From Thermoplasmata archaeon (GTDB taxonomy: Archaea; Thermoplasmatota; Thermoplasmata; UBA184), in contig JAKAZU010000040.1 of the NCBI GenBank assembly GCA_021826525.1, positions 1 to 7,826 on the forward strand: a stretch of 7,826 nt of DNA, read 5' to 3'. Both the position numbers and the translations under genes were made by a program. Under the pieces are notes generated by a model that saw only the letters and a list, made by a program, of their open reading frames with translations, did no database searches and was not told the origin of the DNA. Of this stretch, positions 1 to 6,688 are shown piece after piece. The number at the start of each line of letters is the position of its first letter. The first letter of the stretch is position 1.

Positions 1-681
1 CGCCAGACTGGGATCCGTTGGGTTCGAAAGAGTGATGTGAGAATCGGCAGAGGCAAAGCCGGACCCCGACACAGTCACGGTCACGCCGCTCGGGCCCGAA
101 GAGGGGGAAAGGGACAGTGTCGGCATGGTGCCGGTAAAGGTCGCTGTCGCCGAGTCGCTCGCCACGGACCCTGTCGCCGTCACCGTGTTCGCGGTGCCAC
201 TACTACTGAACGTGAGCCCGTTACCGGCGTTCGCAGTGAAACCGCAGGATCCGCTGCCGGAACCGGCGGGAGAAACCGTGATCGTGCACAACTTCATCGA
301 GGTTGGACCGGTGACCGCGATGCTCGTGTCCGTCGATGCGAACCCGGAGACCGTCGCCGTCACTGTGACCCCGCTCGGCCCGGACGAAGGAGCCAGCGTC
401 AGGCTCGTCACCGTCCCCGTGAACGTCGCCGTGGCCGCATCGCTCGCCTTGTTTCCTGTCGCCGTCACCGTGTTCGAAATTCCGCCGCTGCTGAACGAGA
501 ACCCGTTCGAGCTCGTCGGAGCGAACGTGCAACTGCCGCCACCGTTCGTCAGGGAGATGATCGTGCATAACGCGGTCGAACTGGGACTCGTCAGCGCAAC
601 GCTCGTGTCCGTAGACGCGAACCCGGCGACCGTCGCCGTCACCGTGACCCCGCTCGGTCCGGACGACGGACTCAGCGTTAG
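1..681 (-). repeat. Tandem IPT/TIG-like repeats in the surface gene (two complete, one cut)
   Basis: Three tandem units begin at residues 758, 851 and 946, a period of about 93-95 residues. Each opens with L(T/S)L(S/A)PSSGP, continues with a V-T-V strand and GFAS(T/A)D, and the two complete ones hold a Cys pair (LCTI ... SCTF or SCGF) and end with NTVTATG followed by TATFTGT. The third unit is interrupted by the window edge. The fold assignment as IPT/TIG-like is by motif resemblance only. Confidence 0.7.
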
Positions 682-2952
682 GCTCGCTATCGCGCCGTCC
701 ACCGTCAACGTGAACGAGTTTTGTACCGAGTTCCCGCTCGAGTCCCCATACGTCACCGTAATCGTGAATGTCGCCGTACTTGTGTATCCGCTCGGCGTGC
801 AACCGAACGAGGTCGTGCTCGTCCCGCTCGGTAGCGCGCACCCCGTCGGCACCGACCCCGACCAAGTGTACGTGTAGCCCCCCGACCCGCCCGTCGCTGC
901 CGTCGTCGAGATCGTCGTCGCCTGGCCCGAATCGACCGGGTTCGGCGTCGCCGAGGGAGTTCCTGCCGTCAGCGCTGAGTCCACTGTCAACGTCAATGCA
1001 CCGCTCGTCGCCGTCTGGCCGTTCCCGTCCGTCGCCGTGACGGTGATCGTATACGTCCCAGACCCCACCGACGTCGGCGTGCAGTCCAGCGTCAACGCGT
1101 TCGAACTGCTGCATCCCGTCGGCAGCCCGCTCCACGAATACGTGTACGGACCCGAACCCCCCGTCGCCGCCGTCGCCGTCAGCACTGTCTGCTGCCCTAC
1201 GTCCACGGGGTTCACCGTCGCCGTCGGAGTTCCCGGGGCGCTCAGCGCCGGGTCCACTGTCAACGTGAACGAGTTTTGTACCGAGTTCCCGCTCGAGTCC
1301 CCATACGTCACCGTGATCGTGAATGTCGCCGGGCTCGTGTATCCGCTCGGCGTGCAACCGAACGAGGTCGTGCTCGTCCCGCTCGGTAACGTGCACCCCG
1401 TCGGCACCGACCCCGACCAAGTGTACGTGTAGCTCCCCGACCCCCCCGTCGCTGCCGTCGTCGAGATCGTCGTCGCCTGGCCCGAATCGACCGGGTTCGG
1501 CGTCGCCGAAGGGGCTCCCGCCACCAGCGCCGTCCCGTAGATCGCCGACGGCATCACCCCGTTGGGAGGATACGCTCTTGCCCGGATCCATTGAACCGAA
1601 TAGGAGCCGGGGACGAGATTAGAGATCCCGGCGTAGGGGTAGTATTTGGCGATGGATATTTTGCCGTTCGTCGCGGACTGGGTGTCACTGTAGTTTAGGT
1701 AGGCCTGTTCATTGCCGGTGGCGACCCACGCGAATCCAGGGATGCTGTCCGGGGAGGGAGTGGTGAATCCGCTTTTGATCAGAGTGTAGGAGCATGACGT
1801 AGGGCTATAGGAGACGACCAGTTGACTGCTATCCGCGACGTTCGCCTCCCAGTCGGTTTCGTAACCCGGGCAAAGATCGATCCAGCTACTCAGGTCGGTA
1901 TTCTTGGTCTCCCCGATGAGGGCGCCTACTTGGGAGGTAGCATTGCCCGCAGGGTCGTACAGCATCTCCGTGATCGCGGGGTACGCTATCTTGGCGGCGG
2001 CCACGATGAAGATGTACCCGCTACTCGAGGTCGTCGTAAAGGTGGCTCCGTTGTTCACGGAAACACTGCCCTGGGACCCAATGGGGGATTGCCAGTTCGT
2101 CGCACTCAGGGTGGTACCGGCGAAATTGTCGTAGAACACGAATACGCTCGCGCCGTTGTCAAATTTCCCGTATGACGAAGAAAGTTGCGGTGCCTCTCCC
2201 GTCGGCCCCGTCGGGGAGAGGTCGAAGGAACTCTTTGAATCGATGAGCATGTAGATCGTCTCGCTCGTCCCGGCGGGAATCGAATAAAGACGAAGCCACA
2301 CGGGCGTGTTCCCCGAGGTGTTACTGGCGTTCCCCTCGATCCACGCCGGAATGGAGGTCCCGTTCGTGTACTGGAATCGCACGTTAGTCCAGTTGCTATT
2401 GATGTAAGCAGAGTACTGCAATGAATCTACGGCAAGGAGCTGCTGGTACGTCCCGGTTTGGGTGCTTTGTGAGTTGTCGATGGTAATCGGGACAACCACT
2501 GGAGGGTCGGTCGAGGGTGCCGCCCGCAACCCAACGGATGACGCACGCGGAGGCAATGGCGTAACCGCCAGTGACGCGGGCAGAGGACGCTCAAGGGGGG
2601 TTGAATCTACCGAGGCTTGAGCCGCAGGTCCACTCCGTCCGGTGGGGGAGCCACCGCTGGAAGAGGGCGAATCGGGCATCGCGGCGGAGCCGAAGGAAGC
2701 AACCGCTGGCCCGCTCGAGCTTCCCACCCGGGAAGGAGAGGAAACTGAAGCGGTCACCGCGAGGGCATCCCTCGGAACGGCGGCCCCACTTCGTGTCGCG
2801 TTAGACCCTGGGCCAAGTCCGAACGGAGCCAGTACGCTCGAGAGGAGGAAGAGAGCCACCAACAGGAGGACCAGGACCGCGGTACGGCCAGCGACGGTGG
2901 TCGAACGGCTCTGGCGGATGGCGGCAGTACCGCTTGGCAGAATGCCCCCCAC
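1..2952 (-). CDS. Large surface protein (DUF2341-like, PKD-like and IPT/TIG-like repeats), 3' end outside window
   Basis: A minus-strand frame stays open for 984 codons from a GTG at 2952 to the window edge, so the C-terminus is missing. Residues 1-23 are a basic N-terminus, about 24-43 a hydrophobic segment (AVLVLLLVALFLLSSVLA), and 45-150 a Ser/Pro/Ala-rich stalk. Residues about 153-240 resemble DUF2341 (VPITIDNSQST, then SAYINSNWTNVRFQY and PAWIEGNAS). Residues about 255-475 may be a lectin-like sandwich. PKD-like modules follow at about 481-567, 575-658 and 666-752, each with NPVD, TGGSG, YTY(T/S)WSG and a Cys pair. IPT/TIG-like repeats begin at 758, 851 and 946 (the last is cut off), each with (L/S)(S/A)PSSGP and GFAS. 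Several Asn-X-Ser/Thr sequons suggest glycosylation. Such proteins are known archaeal surface or adhesion proteins; the partner or ligand is unknown. GTG 2952 is chosen because an in-frame TGA lies three codons upstream, a GGTGA site is well spaced, and the hydrophobic segment follows directly. Whether the anchor is cleaved cannot be told. Confidence 0.9.
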   Translation of the reverse strand, partial: MGGILPSGTAAIRQSRSTTVAGRTAVLVLLLVALFLLSSVLAPFGLGPGSNATRSGAAVPRDALAVTASVSSPSRVGSSSGPAVASFGSAAMPDSPSSSGGSPTGRSGPAAQASVDSTPLERPLPASLAVTPLPPRASSVGLRAAPSTDPPVVVPITIDNSQSTQTGTYQQLLAVDSLQYSAYINSNWTNVRFQYTNGTSIPAWIEGNASNTSGNTPVWLRLYSIPAGTSETIYMLIDSKSSFDLSPTGPTGEAPQLSSSYGKFDNGASVFVFYDNFAGTTLSATNWQSPIGSQGSVSVNNGATFTTTSSSGYIFIVAAAKIAYPAITEMLYDPAGNATSQVGALIGETKNTDLSSWIDLCPGYETDWEANVADSSQLVVSYSPTSCSYTLIKSGFTTPSPDSIPGFAWVATGNEQAYLNYSDTQSATNGKISIAKYYPYAGISNLVPGSYSVQWIRARAYPPNGVMPSAIYGTALVAGAPSATPNPVDSGQATTISTTAATGGSGSYTYTWSGSVPTGCTLPSGTSTTSFGCTPSGYTSPATFTITVTYGDSSGNSVQNSFTLTVDPALSAPGTPTATVNPVDVGQQTVLTATAATGGSGPYTYSWSGLPTGCSSSNALTLDCTPTSVGSGTYTITVTATDGNGQTATSGALTLTVDSALTAGTPSATPNPVDSGQATTISTTAATGGSGGYTYTWSGSVPTGCALPSGTSTTSFGCTPSGYTSTATFTITVTYGDSSGNSVQNSFTLTVDGAIASLTLSPSSGPSGVTVTATVAGFASTDTSVALTSPSSTALCTIISLTNGGGSCTFAPTSSNGFSFSSGGISNTVTATGNKASDAATATFTGTVTSLTLAPSSGPSGVTVTATVSGFASTDTSIAVTGPTSMKLCTITVSPAGSGSGSCGFTANAGNGLTFSSSGTANTVTATGSVASDSATATFTGTMPTLSLSPSSGPSGVTVTVSGSGFASADSHITLSNPTDPSLA
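697..963 (-). repeat. PKD-like module copy 2 within the surface gene
   Basis: This segment encodes the third PKD-like module of the surface protein (about residues 664-752). A 251-bp stretch of it (704-954) matches 1259-1509 at an offset of exactly 555 bp with eight mismatches counted by eye. The offset is a multiple of three, so the repeat keeps frame. The encoded modules differ at only three residues (Gly/Ser, Ala/Thr, Thr/Pro). Confidence 0.9.
1252..1512 (-). repeat. PKD-like module copy 1 within the surface gene
   Basis: This segment encodes the first PKD-like module (about residues 481-567) and is the near-identical partner of the copy at 704-954. The module between them (about residues 575-658) shares the motifs NPVD, TGGSG and YSWSG but is clearly diverged in DNA. 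The identical pair therefore points to a recent duplication or gene conversion rather than general repeat conservation. Confidence 0.9.
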
Positions 2953-2958
2953 CTTGTT

Positions 2959-2964
2959 TCACCC
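2959..2964 (-). promoter_or_regulatory. Shine-Dalgarno site for the surface gene
   Basis: On the minus strand the sequence GGGTGA lies six bases before the GTG at 2952. GGTGA is complementary to the usual archaeal and bacterial anti-Shine-Dalgarno core UCACC. The site includes the in-frame TGA that closes the frame upstream, so it decides in favour of GTG 2952 as the start. Confidence 0.65.
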
Positions 2965-3044
2965 GACTAGAATCATCGCAATCAACTGTAGCAATCGGTA
3001 GGGTTCTGGGGAATCGTCTCCGACGCACGAGGTCCAAGCTCATC

Positions 3045-3052
3045 GTATAAAA
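3045..3052 (-). promoter_or_regulatory. TATA-box-like element, probable promoter of the surface gene
   Basis: Read on the minus strand this is TTTTATAC inside otherwise GC-rich DNA, a fair match to the archaeal TATA box. Transcription starting about 25 bases downstream would give a leader of about 70 bases carrying the GGTGA site before the GTG at 2952. On the plus strand the same bases read TATAAAA, so an opposite promoter cannot be excluded, although it would leave a leader of about 250 bases before the gene at 3332. Confidence 0.5.
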
Positions 3053-3276
3053 CTTGGCGCCGAGGGGAAGGGCGCACGCGCGTGATGCCGTCTCGGAACG
3101 CCTCACGCCCAAACTGTCTACGCGGCAACTCGCGACTCAGGGTAAGCCCTCCCGGTCGTAACCCCGGTCGTGGGTCCCTCCGCCCTTGCAGACCCGCCTC
3201 GATTTGGCGAGTCGCGGCTCCGCCTCTTTCGTGCAGACCCTGCATCAGTTAATATTGTGTCGAACTTTCGGTAATT

Positions 3277-3342
3277 TGTCGCGTGAGCCCAAAGGCGCTC
3301 TCGGAACTCATGTCGCGCGACACGGAGACAAATGTCGCGAGA
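3277..3342. promoter_or_regulatory. Operator-like TGTCGCG motif cluster with a perfect 12-bp palindrome
   Basis: TGTCGCGCGACA at 3311-3322 is a perfect 12-bp palindrome ending ten bases before the ATG at 3332. The half-site TGTCGCG recurs at 3277 and at 3333, the latter overlapping the first codons. A TTAATATT stretch at 3249-3256 could be the TATA element. A repressor bound here would cover the transcription start and ribosome site; that role is inference. Confidence 0.4.
3324..3327 (+). promoter_or_regulatory. Ribosome binding site for the 346-aa gene
   Basis: GGAG lies four bases before ATG 3332. A competing ATG at 3310 in another frame opens only a short frame that soon meets a stop, so 3332 is preferred. 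Confidence 0.45.
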
Positions 3343-4372
3343 GGAGGACCAAGGCAGCGGTACTACGCCCAGGCTTCGAAGAGTTCAGGAGACTATTCTC
3401 CACCTCGCCCAGGTATGGAAAATCGATAGCCCCAAGGCACTCGCTCGCCGACTGATCCTGGCCCGTAAGAACCGATTTGCGGGATTCGACGGCCTGATCC
3501 CCGACGACACGGAGCGGGAGGAGTTCGAAGGACTCATTCGCAGCAAGATGTCGTTGATGGACGAAGGGGAGGGAGCGCTCGCAGCTCTCATTGGCCGAAC
3601 GTTCCGGCAACAGAGAAGGCGTCTGCCACAGGATTCAGCCCTCCCTTCCCCGGCAGAGCGGCAGGCTCACGCGCACGAGCTGGGAAAGTTGTTCCTGGAT
3701 CCTGAGCCTCTAGTCACCGGGCGAAGCGACGATGCGCGTGAGACGGTCCGGCAGGCGATCGAGCATATGGCCGCCTATCCGTTGGTCCAGTCGGCCAAAA
3801 ACGAACTCGACGTGGCTCTGTTGGAAAGCCGACGACTCACGGGCGAGGCTCCGTTCGTGGGCGAGTTCTTCCGCCATTGGGGGGGCCTCCAGCGCCCCAT
3901 CCAGGGAGCGGCGGGAACCCTCTTACTGGCCAAGATCCGTGAAGTGCTTCTCCGGCTGAGAACGCCGCCAACGGAGAGCCCCTCGGTCGAATCCCCCGAA
4001 GCGGAGGGGTCTCCGACGGACGAGATGGCCCTGTACATGTGGGAGAGATTGAAGGCATCCTCTCGTGGAACTCCTGAGTCATCCGAGATCGCCCAGGATC
4101 GTAATCGTTGGGAGGACGCGGCGAACGACGGGCCTCATGAGGAGGCCCCTTTCTCCGCGGAATCTCCAGAATCGGCAACGGAAACCGGCCTAGAGAGGGT
4201 CTTCCGAGAGCTCAGCCAGGACCAGGAGCTGGACGAAATGGTGCGGGCAGTCAAGGATGCCGAGACGCACGTCGCCACCGCGCGAGAAAGGTTCCTCCGG
4301 GAAGCCAGGCGGGTAGGTCGTCGGATTGAAGATGGGGAACCGCTGAGGGGGCGTTGCGAAGTCGGCTACTGA
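3332..4372 (+). CDS. Hypothetical charged soluble protein, 346 aa
   Basis: I do not recognise this protein. The frame is 346 codons with strong G/C third-position bias, starts at ATG 3332 behind GGAG at 3324-3327 (four-base spacer), and ends in TGA. It has no signal peptide or membrane segment. Residues about 10-110 are rich in Arg/Lys/Glu and look helical (motifs ALARRLILARKNRF and LIGRTFRQQRRRL). Residues about 130-210 form a second likely helical block (ETVRQAIEHMAAYPLV, GEFFRHWGGLQRP). Residues about 212-290 are low-complexity Glu/Ser/Pro and probably disordered. The last 55 residues (ERVFRELSQDQELDEMVRAV onward) look like an amphipathic helix or coiled coil. The layout of two helical blocks, an acidic linker and a C-terminal helix would fit a scaffold or nucleic-acid-associated protein, but that is speculation. 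It is transcribed divergently from the surface gene and converges on a dead transposase. Confidence 0.75.
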   Translation: MSREEDQGSGTTPRLRRVQETILHLAQVWKIDSPKALARRLILARKNRFAGFDGLIPDDTEREEFEGLIRSKMSLMDEGEGALAALIGRTFRQQRRRLPQDSALPSPAERQAHAHELGKLFLDPEPLVTGRSDDARETVRQAIEHMAAYPLVQSAKNELDVALLESRRLTGEAPFVGEFFRHWGGLQRPIQGAAGTLLLAKIREVLLRLRTPPTESPSVESPEAEGSPTDEMALYMWERLKASSRGTPESSEIAQDRNRWEDAANDGPHEEAPFSAESPESATETGLERVFRELSQDQELDEMVRAVKDAETHVATARERFLREARRVGRRIEDGEPLRGRCEVGY

Positions 4373-4457
4373 TTGGTCGACTCAAGATTAACGGCGGGAG
4401 TCCCATGCGCGGGCGGATCCGGGCCACTTTCTTGAGGATGGTGTTCATGTCCTTCGT
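4373..4457. other. Short spacer with inverted repeats, possible left end of the IS630 remnant
   Basis: This 85-bp gap between the convergent 346-aa gene and the transposase remnant contains a 7-bp inverted repeat, CTCAAGA at 4381-4387 and TCTTGAG at 4430-4436, and the palindrome CGGATCCG at 4414-4421. The sequence at 4405-4422 partly matches, in inverted orientation, 5527-5547 on the far side of the transposase (GCGCG, then CGGA, then CCG). That could be a decayed terminal inverted repeat. No intact TA target duplication could be assigned. Confidence 0.3.
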
Positions 4458-5560
4458 CTAGACCCGGGGTTCGGCGTGGCCGTTGCTCGCCGCGACGAAC
4501 TCCTTCATGGCTGCCTTCAGGGCGGGAACGCTCGTGAAGCTCCCTCGGTAGATGGTCTTCTCCTCCACTTGGGTGAGCCATTCTTCGGCCACGTCCACCC
4601 ACGACGACCCCGTCGACACGAAGTGGAAGCGGAATCGCCGGTCTCGATAGAGCCGCCGCTCGACCTCATCGATCTTGTGCGCGCTCAGTTTGTCGAGCAC
4701 GACCCCGACGGACAGATCGGCCGGTACCTGTTGGTCCAGAATTCGCAGGAACCCGAGGAACTTCTGGTGGCGGTGGCGTGGATAGAAGGCGTGGCTCACG
4801 TGACCATCGAGAGTGCTCAGCGCCGCATACAGGCCGATCTTCCCATGGCGCCGAAGTCGTGGGGCCGGCCCTCCGGCCATGTCCCCGCCATCGGAAGGAC
4901 CGCCCGCGTTCGCTCGAGCGACTGCACCCGGGGCTTTTCGCCCCCGGTGAAGATCACCGCCCGTTCGAGCGGGTTCATGTAGGGCCCCACCCCGTCGATG
5001 AGTTTCTCCACAACCGTGGGTCCGTGCTCGACTTGAACGATAAGGTTCGGTGGGGCTGGAGTCCGTGCTCGGGCCAGACCCGCTGGACCGGCATGTGGCT
5101 CCCCCCGAGGGGTCGGGCCAGCAATCTGGTCGACCAATGGGTGTTGCCTCGAGGTTTCTCGGAGGTAGTGGCGCGGAGGATCCGTTGTACCCGGCGGGCG
5201 ACAGGCGAGGTCGCTGGCCGGTGCGCGGTGCGTCCTACCGAAGTCCCTCCAGTCGGAGCAGGGCGAAGCGCCGACACCAGACGCCGAGAGTGTGGGGACG
5301 GGTTCCGAGAACCTCTGCAATCTGATCTTTCGATTGGCCCTGGGCAGCGGCAAGGACGATCCGAGCGCGGAGGACCCACCGGTAAGGGGCCGAGCGATCG
5401 TGTGCCCAGCGCCGGAGCTCGCTCACCTCAGTGGAAGCGAGGACCATGGGAACGGCGACCCGCACGAACCGGGAAAGGGAGTTCGAATGAACGCTTTGTC
5501 GTGCAAATGAGTTACATGTCACTAGGAACGGGTCCGATGCGCGCGCAATGAGGTTCTAAA
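4380..5560 (-). mobile_element. Decayed IS630-type insertion sequence (approximate limits)
   Basis: The limits are approximate and bracket the transposase remnant between the neighbouring intact genes, about 1.1-1.2 kb and normal for an IS630 element. Candidate end sequences at 4405-4422 and 5527-5547 are weakly inverted-repeat-like. IS630 elements insert at TA, but TA pairs at matching distances from these ends were not found. Confidence 0.4.
4458..5465 (-). pseudogene. IS630-family transposase, broken by three frameshifts
   Basis: Joining three minus-strand frames rebuilds a typical IS630 (Tc1/mariner-like) transposase of about 335 residues. The N-terminal helix-turn-helix part (LRRWAHDRSAPYRWVLRARI, then AEVLGTRPHTLGVWCRRF) runs to about 5238. 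The next frame carries THWSTRLLARPLGGSHMPVQ and HGLQPHRTLSFKSSTDPRL to about 5015. A third carries VVEKLIDGVGPYMNPLERA and GRPHDF to about 4852. The first frame then resumes with RRHGKIGLYAALSTLDGHVS, VVLDKLSAHK and TGSSWVDVAEEWLTQVEEK to the TGA. Each change equals a one-base loss. The normal DEK motif reads GGEK here (4940-4942), so the first catalytic Asp is gone; the later Asp (VLDK) and Glu (VAEEW) remain. GTG 5465 is taken as the original start because MRVAVPMVLA fits the family. The copy is inactive. Confidence 0.88.
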
Positions 5561-5573
5561 CCCTGGCGACCTG

Positions 5574-6002
5574 ATGCTCGGCGGGTCGTGCGGGATGCAG
5601 AGCCTCAGGTTGGACGTGACCGACCCTCAAACCCATGAGACCGTCCCGCTGATCGCCTACCTGCGAGGGGATCGGGTCATCTTCCAGCGGCTGGGTTCGC
5701 ACCTCTTTCGCGAGGGACTCACCCCTGCTCGGAGAGCCGCTATGGAGCGATTCGGAGCCGTCGCCCGGACCGCCTTCGGCCAACGCTTCACGGGAGCACT
5801 CCCGCCGGCGGCGGAGCGCGTCCGAGCCGGCTTCACCGGCTCACGCAGCCCAGCGCCCCACCCCGCCCGGAGGACCATTCGCCAGGATAATCAGGCCTAC
5901 TACCGGGCCCTCGTGGGAGAGCGAAAACTCCAAGAGATCGAAGAGTTGCTGAGGATGCTCACGGACGGCGGCGGAGCGGGTAAAGGGGGGAGAGCTCGCT
6001 GA
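5574..6002 (+). CDS. Hypothetical small protein, 142 aa
   Basis: I do not recognise this protein. Codon use (strong G/C third positions) and mixed composition make it look truly coding. The N-terminal 50 residues look like a beta-rich domain (LRLDVTDPQTHETVPLIAYL, then GDRVIFQRLGSHLF). The middle is Arg/Ala/Pro-rich (about residues 52-100), followed by a helix (NQAYYRALVGERKLQEIEEL, then LRM) and a Gly/Arg tail. There is no signal peptide or membrane segment. The start is uncertain: ATG 5574 or ATG 5595 (residue 8), neither with a clear Shine-Dalgarno site; TTCTAAA at 5555-5561 is a weak TATA candidate. Its last 44 bases overlap the 3' end of the convergent HTH gene. It lies directly beyond the IS630 remnant and might be a passenger or a flanking host gene. 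Its pairing with the HTH gene could be functional, but convergent orientation argues against one operon. Confidence 0.65.
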   Translation: MLGGSCGMQSLRLDVTDPQTHETVPLIAYLRGDRVIFQRLGSHLFREGLTPARRAAMERFGAVARTAFGQRFTGALPPAAERVRAGFTGSRSPAPHPARRTIRQDNQAYYRALVGERKLQEIEELLRMLTDGGGAGKGGRAR

Positions 6003-6630
6003 TCGGCTTGCCGTCATGGTTGTCTTGCGTGTCCTGAAAATAGTTCTCGTAAGCCCATAGGCGTACCAGTTGACGAATCTCTCGGGGCACCGAATTGCCC
6101 GTCAGCGCAGCGAACCGGGATGCCTTCTCGAACGTACTCCACAGGCCCGTCCATCGCAGGTCACTCTCCGAAGGCGGCTTGGGGGTCAGCCGGGCATCAA
6201 TCCGCTCGAGCATCCCTTCCATCCGACGGGAGCTTCCTTCGATCTCCAGGAGCGAGGGAACCACGCTCTGGGCGAGCGTGCGTGCATCACTATCCGCCTT
6301 CCCGAGCGTGAGCGGTTCTGCATCCAGGCTGAGGCCGTCCCTACTCGCAACCGGTGGAAGGGACGGAACGAGGATCGTAGTGTAGGGTCTCGGAATCCGG
6401 GCGAGACCTCGACTACTCGGTCCCCCGTCGTTGGCCAGCACAAATCGCATCCGCCGACGAGGAGGGGATGCCCTCCCTTGGAGCTTCCTCCGGTACTTCC
6501 GCACGGTCGGTAACGACGCGCCGGTGCTGCGCGCCAGTTCCTCGTTACTTGTGGAAGGATCTCGCGCGAGCTCCGCACGAAGCTGCTCGAGAAACCGGAT
6601 CGCGTCGCTCGGACGAAAGGGGCGTCCCAT
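5959..6630 (-). CDS. Helix-turn-helix protein, 223 aa, probable DNA-binding regulator
   Basis: The N-terminal 50 residues form a helix-turn-helix: helix SDAIRFLEQLRAELAR, then STSNEELARSTGASLPTVRK as the HTH core, then basic YRRKLQGR. A basic, Pro-rich linker follows (about 52-95). The C-terminal part (about 115-210) is mostly helical (RTLAQSVVPSLLEIEGSSRR, MEGMLERIDARL, DLRWTGLWSTFEKASRFAAL, REIRQLVRLWAYENYF) and may be an oligomerisation or partner domain. No catalytic motif of recombinases was seen, so a transcription factor or partition/replication-type DNA-binding protein is more likely; this is inference. The ATG at 6630 has no Shine-Dalgarno site, but a weak TTTTAG at 6655-6660 sits about 27 bases upstream, which fits a leaderless archaeal transcript. 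Inverted repeats lie directly upstream and suggest autoregulation. The 3' end overlaps the 142-aa gene by 44 bp, tail to tail. Confidence 0.75.
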   Translation of the reverse strand: MGRPFRPSDAIRFLEQLRAELARDPSTSNEELARSTGASLPTVRKYRRKLQGRASPPRRRMRFVLANDGGPSSRGLARIPRPYTTILVPSLPPVASRDGLSLDAEPLTLGKADSDARTLAQSVVPSLLEIEGSSRRMEGMLERIDARLTPKPPSESDLRWTGLWSTFEKASRFAALTGNSVPREIRQLVRLWAYENYFQDTQDNHDGKPISELSPLYPLRRRP

Positions 6631-6658
6631 GCAGCAATCCAGGGAAGAATTGCGCTAA

Positions 6659-6688
6659 AAGCGTTGCCAAGACCCGCTAACGCTTGGC
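6659..6688. promoter_or_regulatory. Nested smaller inverted repeats next to the HTH gene promoter
   Basis: AAGCGTT (6659-6665) pairs with AACGCTT (6679-6685), and the overlapping GCCAAG (6666-6671) pairs with CTTGGC (6683-6688). The two pairings exclude each other. They lie directly between the possible TATA element and the 12-bp repeat, where a regulator would act. The short arms mean chance cannot be excluded. Confidence 0.3.

Larger units (their letters stand above)
2953..3331. other. Divergent intergenic region
   Basis: This 379-bp gap separates two divergently transcribed genes. It holds the surface-gene Shine-Dalgarno and TATA-like sites, a perfect 10-bp palindrome CACGCGCGTG at 3075-3084, a 12-bp-period direct repeat of CCCGGTCGT at 3151 and 3163, a direct repeat of TGCAGACCC at 3187 and 3232, and the TGTCGCG motif group near the right end. 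Open frames on both strands cross it, but none shows a recognisable domain or a convincing start, and no tRNA-like fold was seen. Confidence 0.6.

Noticed and set aside
125..877. Plus-strand open frame with Val/Pro-rich translation
   Set aside because: It is the antisense of the IPT-like and PKD-like repeats; its repeated patterns are only the complement of the surface gene's repeats, and it has no domain of its own.
221..1591. Minus-strand 456-codon frame rich in Asp, Gly and His
   Set aside because: It is a frame shadow of the surface gene; its low-complexity DGDG pattern arises from shifted ACG/GCG-rich codons, and the other minus frame gives recognisable domains.
2982..3245. Minus-strand 87-codon frame in the divergent spacer
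   Set aside because: No domain, Arg/Gly-rich shadow-like composition, no ribosome site, and it overlaps the likely promoter of the surface gene.
4458..5465. Programmed ribosomal frameshifting in the IS630 transposase
   Set aside because: Three separate shifts without slippery sequences plus loss of a catalytic Asp do not fit programmed frameshifting, which normally uses a single site.
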